DNA of 17,977 nt from an uncultured Lachnobacterium sp. Lineage in GTDB: Bacteria > Bacillota > Clostridia > Lachnospirales > Lachnospiraceae. The stretch covers positions 1 to 17,977 of the forward strand of contig CAMFPD010000020.1 in assembly GCA_945971355.1 (NCBI GenBank), written 5' to 3'. Position numbers and translations under genes: made by a program. Positions 13,802-17,977 of the stretch are shown here, piece by piece; within the stretch, counting starts at the first letter, position 1, and each line of letters opens with the position of its first letter. Below the pieces are notes generated by a model that saw only the letters and a program-made list of their open reading frames with translations, was not told the origin of the DNA and ran no database searches.

Positions 13802-15232
13802 ATGAATTTTCATGTTTTGACATTATTCCCGGAAATGGTAGCGCAAGGTGTGTCTACAAGCATTACGGGAAGAGCTTTAAAGGAAAAGAAAATATCTCTT
13901 GAAACCGTTAATATACGTGATTTCTCCAAGGATAAGCATAATCGTGTGGATGATTATACTTACGGAGGCGGAGCTGGAATGCTTATGCAGGCAGAACCTG
14001 TATATGAGGCATATGAACATGTGGCTGATAAAATTCCGCAGAATTCCAATAAGAGAGTTATATATGTGACACCTCAGGGTAAGACCTTCAATCAGAATAT
14101 GGCAAAGGATTTTGCAAAAAGTGATGACATAATTATTTTGTGCGGACACTACGAAGGAATAGACGAAAGAGTATTGGAGGAAGTGGTCACTGATTATGTT
14201 TCCATCGGTGATTATGTGCTTACAGGTGGAGAGCTTGCAGCAATGGTGATGATAGATGCCATATCCAGACTTGTTCCAGGTGTGCTTCACAATGATGTAT
14301 CAGCGGAAACGGAGTCTTTTCATGGAAAACTTTTAGAATATCCACAGTACTCCAGACCGGAAGTATGGCATGGAAAGAGCGTTCCTGATGTTCTTTTATC
14401 AGGGAATACAAAAGAGATAAATAAATGGCGTATTCAGGAATCTGTAAATAGAACGAAGCAAAGACGTCCTGACTTGTACAGGGAATATGAGGCTTTGCAG
14501 AAGTGTAAGGATGATATGATGAAGAAAAAGCTTCATCATATAGATATGATTGAGCTGATAAACAGAGGCAGAGCAGAGCTTGTTTTTTCCAATGACAGAG
14601 AGTATTTGCTTAAGGATACTGAGACCACTGTGTATATGCATACAAATCTAAATGATACAAAGCCAAGGGCTTTTGATGAGCTCTTCGATGATGAAGATTG
14701 CGGTATAGAATGTGTTGTACTTCATCAGGCGGAATGTGTGCCTGTTGTGGAGGAAAGGCTTGGGTTAAAGCTTCAGACAGAATGCAGGAATGCCGTTTAC
14801 ACTCAAAGAGAAAAGCTATCTGTGTCAGGTTTATACAGAGCTGATGGTAAAACGGATGAGAGAGGCTTGACTATCAGGGTACTGAAGGATTCAGATAAGG
14901 AAGATGCGGGAAAGCTTCATGAATGGCCAAATGATTTGGAGTATTGTTATGACAGGATTGATGCTGGCAGTATGTTTGGAGCTTTTATACATGACAAGCT
15001 GGCAGCTGTGATTGGAATCCACGGAGAGGGAAGCATAGGAATGCTTTATGTGGATGAAAAATACAGAAAACAAAAGCTTGGAATGGCTCTTGAAACGTAT
15101 GCTTTCAACTGGGCATTGGAAAAGGGGTGGATTCCATATGGTCAAATTGTTTTAGATAATGATAAATCCTTTAATTTGCAGGAAAAGATGGGACTGTATT
15201 GTTCTAAGGAATCTGTATATTGGATGGAATAA
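13802..15232 (+). CDS. trmD: tRNA (guanine37-N1)-methyltransferase TrmD fused to a C-terminal GNAT-like acetyltransferase
   Basis: This continuous 476-residue frame is about twice the usual TrmD length. Residues 1 to about 238 are a complete TrmD, which methylates G37 of tRNAs and prevents frameshifting. Visible motifs are FHVLTLFPEM, YGGGAGMLMQAEP, YVTPQGKTFNQ, the knot region CGHYEGIDER (R123), SIGDYVLTGGELAAM (D137) and RTKQRRPDL. Residues about 241-476 are extra. A first part starts HHIDMIELINRGRAELVF; then from about 355 comes a GNAT-like domain (LTIRVLKDSDKEDAG) with an acetyl-CoA loop Q424-K-L-G427-M-A429 in YRKQKLGMALE and a family-like end (VLDNDKSFNLQEKMGLY). The start MNFHVLTLFPE is the family standard; the frame opens earlier, at 13724, but that stretch overlaps rimM and is not TrmD-like. 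An internal start near 14516 could yield the acetyltransferase alone. The acetylation substrate is unknown. Confidence 0.9.
   Translation: MNFHVLTLFPEMVAQGVSTSITGRALKEKKISLETVNIRDFSKDKHNRVDDYTYGGGAGMLMQAEPVYEAYEHVADKIPQNSNKRVIYVTPQGKTFNQNMAKDFAKSDDIIILCGHYEGIDERVLEEVVTDYVSIGDYVLTGGELAAMVMIDAISRLVPGVLHNDVSAETESFHGKLLEYPQYSRPEVWHGKSVPDVLLSGNTKEINKWRIQESVNRTKQRRPDLYREYEALQKCKDDMMKKKLHHIDMIELINRGRAELVFSNDREYLLKDTETTVYMHTNLNDTKPRAFDELFDDEDCGIECVVLHQAECVPVVEERLGLKLQTECRNAVYTQREKLSVSGLYRADGKTDERGLTIRVLKDSDKEDAGKLHEWPNDLEYCYDRIDAGSMFGAFIHDKLAAVIGIHGEGSIGMLYVDEKYRKQKLGMALETYAFNWALEKGWIPYGQIVLDNDKSFNLQEKMGLYCSKESVYWME
14507..14521 (+). promoter_or_regulatory. Possible internal ribosome binding site and start for the GNAT half of trmD
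   Basis: AAGGA (14507-14511) lies 4 and 7 bases before in-frame ATG codons at 14516 and 14519 (M239 and M240), exactly at the junction between TrmD and the acetyltransferase-like part. The predicted separate product would be about 237 residues starting MMKKKLHHIDMIEL. This is motif evidence only. Confidence 0.35.
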
Positions 15233-15289
15233 TTTTCTCTTGCAATAGCAGAGAAATTATGATAAAGTAACAATGTTGTGAATAAATGT

Positions 15290-15352
15290 GTGATGGTCCT
15301 CTGTTGCGAAGTAGTAGTAGCATTAAGAACGTCAAATTGATTAGGAGGTCAC
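15290..15352 (+). promoter_or_regulatory. Candidate structured leader of rplS that can mask its ribosome binding site
   Basis: GTGA (15290-15293) can pair with TCAC (15349-15352) and TCCT (15297-15300) with AGGA (15343-15346), which would bury the AGGAGG ribosome site of rplS. Structured L19 leaders are known in Firmicutes. The pairing here is short and was found by eye. A weak promoter candidate, TTGCAA (15240) with TAAAGT (15263) at 17 bases, lies upstream. Confidence 0.3.
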
Positions 15353-15355
15353 AAA

Positions 15356-15709
15356 ATGAACGCAAGTGAAATTATTAAGAGCATTGAAGCAGAGCAGTTA
15401 AAGGCTGAGGTACCTGAGTTTTCTGTAGGAGATACTGTTAAGGTATACGGAAAAATCAAAGAGGGTAACCGCGAGCGTATCCAGGTTTTCGAGGGAACTG
15501 TTATTAAGAGACAGAACGGTTCAAACCGCGAGACATTTACAGTTAGAAAGCTTTCTAACGGTGTAGGTGTAGAGAAGACTTGGCCACTTCACTCTCCAAA
15601 CGTAGAGAAGATTGAAGTTGTACGTATGGGTAAAGTACGTCGTGCTAAACTTTACTACTTAAGAGACCGTGTAGGAAAGGCTGCTAAGGTTAAAGAGCTT
15701 GTAAAATAA
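15356..15709 (+). CDS. rplS: 50S ribosomal protein L19
   Basis: This 117-residue large-subunit protein sits at the 30S-50S interface. The motifs FSVGDTVKVYGKIKEGNRERIQVFEGTVIKRQ, ETFTVRKLSNGVGVEKTWPLHSPNVEKIEVVRMGKVRRAKLYYLRDRVGKAAK are diagnostic and complete. A TTAGGAGGTCAC site precedes the ATG. The gene lies 123 bases downstream of trmD and is closed by a strong terminator. The 123-base leader holds an inverted repeat (TTTCTCT/AGAGAAA, 15234-15256) without a T run and the candidate masking structure described separately. Confidence 0.98.
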   Translation: MNASEIIKSIEAEQLKAEVPEFSVGDTVKVYGKIKEGNRERIQVFEGTVIKRQNGSNRETFTVRKLSNGVGVEKTWPLHSPNVEKIEVVRMGKVRRAKLYYLRDRVGKAAKVKELVK

Positions 15710-15733
15710 GCAATTTTGCGAAAAGTAATGAAG

Positions 15734-15768
15734 AGAACCGATGTCATATGGACATTGGTTCTTTTTTT
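15734..15768 (+). terminator. Rho-independent terminator after rplS
   Basis: AGAACCGATGTC (15734-15745), a 5-base loop and GACATTGGTTCT (15751-15762) form a 12-bp stem with one G-T pair, followed by six more T residues. It is the strongest terminator in the window. Confidence 0.93.
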
Positions 15769-15777
15769 ATGTAAAAT
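15749..15777 (+). promoter_or_regulatory. Candidate promoter overlapping the rplS terminator, driving the signal-peptidase-like gene
   Basis: TGGACA (15749-15754, five of six to consensus) lies within the loop and 3' arm of the terminator, and TAAAAT (15772-15777, five of six) lies just after its T run, at 17-base spacing. The start would be near 15784, 31 bases before ATG 15815. Confidence 0.55.
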
Positions 15778-15814
15778 GGTAGCTGATATTAAATATGGGA
15801 AGGAAGCATGCAGT

Positions 15815-16399
15815 ATGGCACGCAGAAATTCAGGATTAAATTTTAGGAAAAGAAGAAGAAAAATAAATATACCACTTTTAAAAGAAATATTATTTTGGGT
15901 GGTTGAAATAGCTATAGTTATAGTGATTGCGTATGTAATGGTATCTTTTTTTGGACACAGAACAAGCGTGGTGGGCCAGGCAATGGAGACAACCCTTGAA
16001 AATGGGGAACAGATACTGGTGAATGAGTTTGTATACAAGCTTACTAGTCCGAAATCAGGCGATGTAGTAGTTTTCCTGCCAAATGGAAATGAAAAATCAC
16101 ATTATTATGTGAGACGAGTGATAGGTATTCCAGGAGATACAGTGCAGATTAAAAACGGAGCAGTGTATGTAAATGGAACTCTGTATGAGGAGAAGACCGA
16201 TGTAGCCTCAATTGAGGATGCGGGAATGGCAGAGGATGAAATTAAGCTTGGAGATGGAGAATATTTCGTTCTTGGTGATAATAGAAACAGTAGTGAGGAT
16301 AGTCGATATGCCAATATTGGTAATGTTAAGGAAGACTATATTGTAGGTAAAGCATGGTTTTCATTCAAATCCATATCACACATGGGATTTATAGATTAA
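15815..16399 (+). CDS. Signal peptidase I-like membrane protein lacking both catalytic dyad residues
   Basis: This 194-residue protein has the signal peptidase I layout: a basic N-terminus (RKRRRK), one transmembrane helix (about 25-46) and an extracytoplasmic S26 domain. The box around the nucleophile reads TSVVGQA56METTLENGEQILVN; the family has Ser where Ala56 (GCA) stands. The general-base box reads HYYVR100RVIGIPGDTVQIKNGAVYVNG; the family has Lys where Arg100 (AGA) stands. The remaining boxes are intact, including KSGDVVVF and EYFVLGDNRNSSEDSR (154-164). So the fold looks maintained but a Ser/Lys protease seems excluded, and it may be a non-catalytic paralogue. ATG 15815 is chosen over the in-frame ATG 15716, which would translate the rplS terminator; an AAGGA lies 10 bases upstream. 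The position between rplS and rbgA is where lepB normally stands. rbgA follows after 12 bases. Confidence 0.88.
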   Translation: MARRNSGLNFRKRRRKINIPLLKEILFWVVEIAIVIVIAYVMVSFFGHRTSVVGQAMETTLENGEQILVNEFVYKLTSPKSGDVVVFLPNGNEKSHYYVRRVIGIPGDTVQIKNGAVYVNGTLYEEKTDVASIEDAGMAEDEIKLGDGEYFVLGDNRNSSEDSRYANIGNVKEDYIVGKAWFSFKSISHMGFID

Positions 16400-16411
16400 G
16401 GTAGGTGTATT

Positions 16412-17278
16412 ATGAACTTTCAATGGTATCCTGGTCATATGACAAAGGCAAAAAGACAGATGCAGGAGGATATAAAGCTTATTGATTTAGTGATAGAGCT
16501 TGTAGATGCAAGAATTCCACTCTCCAGTAGAAATCCAGATATTGATGAGCTTGGTAAGAATAAGTACAGACTGATTCTTATGAACAAGGCTGATCTTGCC
16601 GATAAGGAACAAACAAAGAAATGGGCAGAGTATTTCAAAGCAAAGGGGTTCTTTGTAGTTAGTCTTGATGCCAGAACAAAAAACAGTATGAAGAGCATTA
16701 CTGATATTGTAATGGAGGCATGTAAGGAAAAAATCGAGAGAGACAGGAAGCGCGGAATCAAGAATAGACCTGTTAGAGCAATGGTTGTTGGAATTCCTAA
16801 TGTAGGTAAATCTACATTTATCAATTCGTATGCGGGCAAGGCTTGTGCCAAGACTGGAAATAAGCCGGGTGTGACAAAGGGAAAACAGTGGATAAGACTT
16901 AATAAGAACGTGGAACTTCTTGATACGCCAGGTATTTTGTGGCCAAAATTTGAAGACCAGATGGTAGGACTTCGCCTGGCTCTTATCGGTTCAATAAAGG
17001 ATGAGATTTTAAATATCGATGAACTTGCAATGGAGTTAATTAAATACTTGAGAGTAAATTATCCGGGTATTATCAATGAGCGTTATGAGGTTGATGAAAG
17101 CAAGGAATTAACCGATATAATACTTGATATAGCAAAAAATAGAAATTGTCTTCTTAAGGGAGGCGAGCCTGATTACAGTAAGGCTGCTTCTCTTGTGATT
17201 GACGATTTCAGAAGTGGTAAGATGGGAAACATTACACTTGAAACACCGGAACAGTCCAATGGGCATAAAGAGGGCTAA
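16412..17278 (+). CDS. rbgA: Ribosome biogenesis GTPase RbgA (YlqF)
   Basis: This 288-residue cytoplasmic GTPase drives late assembly of the 50S subunit. It shows the circularly permuted order of the family: G4 N58-KAD comes first, then G1 G127-IPNVGKST, then G3 D171-TPG174. The N-terminal MNFQWYPGHMTKAKRQM is diagnostic, and the C-terminal helical RNA-binding region (about 190-280) is present. A GGTAGGTG site lies before the ATG. It is directly downstream of the signal-peptidase-like gene (12 bases) and followed by rnhB after 95 bases, the common Firmicutes order. All GTPase motifs are intact. Confidence 0.96.
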   Translation: MNFQWYPGHMTKAKRQMQEDIKLIDLVIELVDARIPLSSRNPDIDELGKNKYRLILMNKADLADKEQTKKWAEYFKAKGFFVVSLDARTKNSMKSITDIVMEACKEKIERDRKRGIKNRPVRAMVVGIPNVGKSTFINSYAGKACAKTGNKPGVTKGKQWIRLNKNVELLDTPGILWPKFEDQMVGLRLALIGSIKDEILNIDELAMELIKYLRVNYPGIINERYEVDESKELTDIILDIAKNRNCLLKGGEPDYSKAASLVIDDFRSGKMGNITLETPEQSNGHKEG

Positions 17279-17373
17279 AACTGTTGGTTGTGATTAATAA
17301 ATTACAGATATATATACAGCGGATTGTATAGTGCAGCTTAAAATTGAAAGAGAAATAGCAAGAAAAGAATAAT

Positions 17374-17977
17374 ATGGACAAAAATATAGAATCAAAAAAA
17401 ATAGGAACAATAAAGGAAGAACTTGCAGATACAGATACTAAAGATTTGACTTCCTTCATAAAAGAGTATGAAGCTGATGAAAGAAGTGGAGTTATTAAAC
17501 TGGTTGAGACAGCAAGAAAGAGACTTAACAGTTATAACGAAGAATTAAGAAGAATCTATGATTTAAAGCAGTATGAAAGGGAATATGAATCCTATGAGTT
17601 TATATGTGGAATAGATGAGGTGGGAAGAGGTCCACTGGCAGGTCCTGTAGTAGCAGGAGCTGTAATCCTTCCAAAGGATTGTGATATTCTTTATATTAAT
17701 GACTCTAAAAAGCTTTCGGCAGCAAAGAGAGAAGAGTTGTATGATGAAATTATGGAAAAGGCGGTTGCGACTGGTATTGGAATGGTAAGTCCACAGAGAA
17801 TAGATGAAATCAATATTCTGCAGGCAACCTATGAGGCGATGCGAGAAGCAATAGCAAAGCTTGATCCACAGCCAGATATATTGTTAAACGATGCAGTGAC
17901 AATTCCACAGGTTTCAATAAATCAGGTTCCGATTATAAAGGGAGATGCCAAGAGTATTTCCATAGGGGCGGCTAGTA
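17374..17977 (+). CDS. rnhB: Ribonuclease HII, N-terminal part (runs off the window)
   Basis: The frame from ATG 17374 is open to the end of the window (201 codons). RNase HII cuts the RNA strand of RNA-DNA hybrids, including single ribonucleotides in DNA. An N-terminal extension of about 75 residues (helical, rich in K/E, as in other Firmicutes RnhB) leads into the catalytic domain. Its motifs are CGIDEVGRGPLAGPVVAGAV with D81 and E82, NDSKKLS, LLNDAV with D173, and GDAKSISIGAAS, where many relatives have AAAS in the last motif. The fourth catalytic Asp lies beyond the end. The ribosome site is weak (AGAAAAGAA), and the 95-base gap before it holds no clear promoter or hairpin. Confidence 0.93.
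   Translation, partial: MDKNIESKKIGTIKEELADTDTKDLTSFIKEYEADERSGVIKLVETARKRLNSYNEELRRIYDLKQYEREYESYEFICGIDEVGRGPLAGPVVAGAVILPKDCDILYINDSKKLSAAKREELYDEIMEKAVATGIGMVSPQRIDEINILQATYEAMREAIAKLDPQPDILLNDAVTIPQVSINQVPIIKGDAKSISIGAAS

Noticed and set aside
15716..15814. Longer N-terminus for the signal-peptidase-like protein starting at ATG 15716
   Set aside because: It would be translated from the rplS terminator and adds about 33 residues unlike the family. ATG 15815 has a ribosome site and gives a typical start.
1..17977. CRISPR arrays, insertion sequences, prophage genes, tRNA or rRNA genes
   Set aside because: I saw no spaced identical repeats of CRISPR size, no transposase or integrase motifs, no terminal inverted repeats, and no tRNA cloverleaf or rRNA sequence on either strand.

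Overview
The window is AT-rich, Gram-positive-type DNA with strong GGAGG ribosome binding sites, lipoprotein signal peptides, a YesN/YesM-type two-component system and the clostridial order ylxM-ffh-rpsP-khpA-rimM-trmD-rplS-lepB-rbgA-rnhB. Together these suggest a member of the Clostridia, most likely Lachnospiraceae. This is an inference from gene order and protein style, not from a database search. Every convincing gene is on the + strand.

Layout. (1) 1-201 is the 3' end of ftsY. (2) 280-1491 is a threonine ammonia-lyase with a C-terminal ACT domain, closed by a clear terminator. (3) 1555-4631 encodes an AraC-type response regulator followed by its membrane histidine kinase. (4) 4632-4812 is a repeat-rich control region with a perfect -10 box but no -35 box. 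(5) 4813-10757 encodes a sugar ABC transporter: lipoprotein binding protein, double ATPase, two permeases and a second, paralogous lipoprotein binding protein. All subunits resemble the E. coli galactofuranose system YtfQ-YtfR-YtfT-YjfF. (6) A strong promoter at 10809-10837 starts the translation and protein-targeting block: ylxM, ffh, rpsP, khpA, a terminator, rimM, trmD fused to an acetyltransferase, rplS, a terminator, a signal-peptidase-like gene, rbgA and the 5' part of rnhB, which runs off the window.

How it fits together. The regulator and kinase probably sense an external sugar or a binding-protein complex and switch on the transporter promoter. Hairpins after the first binding protein and after the second permease probably set subunit ratios. 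The housekeeping block makes the SRP core protein (Ffh), ribosomal proteins S16 and L19, ribosome and tRNA maturation factors (RimM, TrmD, RbgA), and genome-maintenance RNase HII. ftsY and ylxM-ffh, which are neighbours in many Firmicutes, are separated here by about 10.6 kb of metabolic and transport genes.

Most notable: the lepB-position gene encodes a signal peptidase I fold in which both catalytic dyad residues appear to be replaced (Ser to Ala at residue 56, Lys to Arg at residue 100). TrmD carries an extra C-terminal half of about 235 residues that looks like a GNAT acetyltransferase, with a possible internal translation start.
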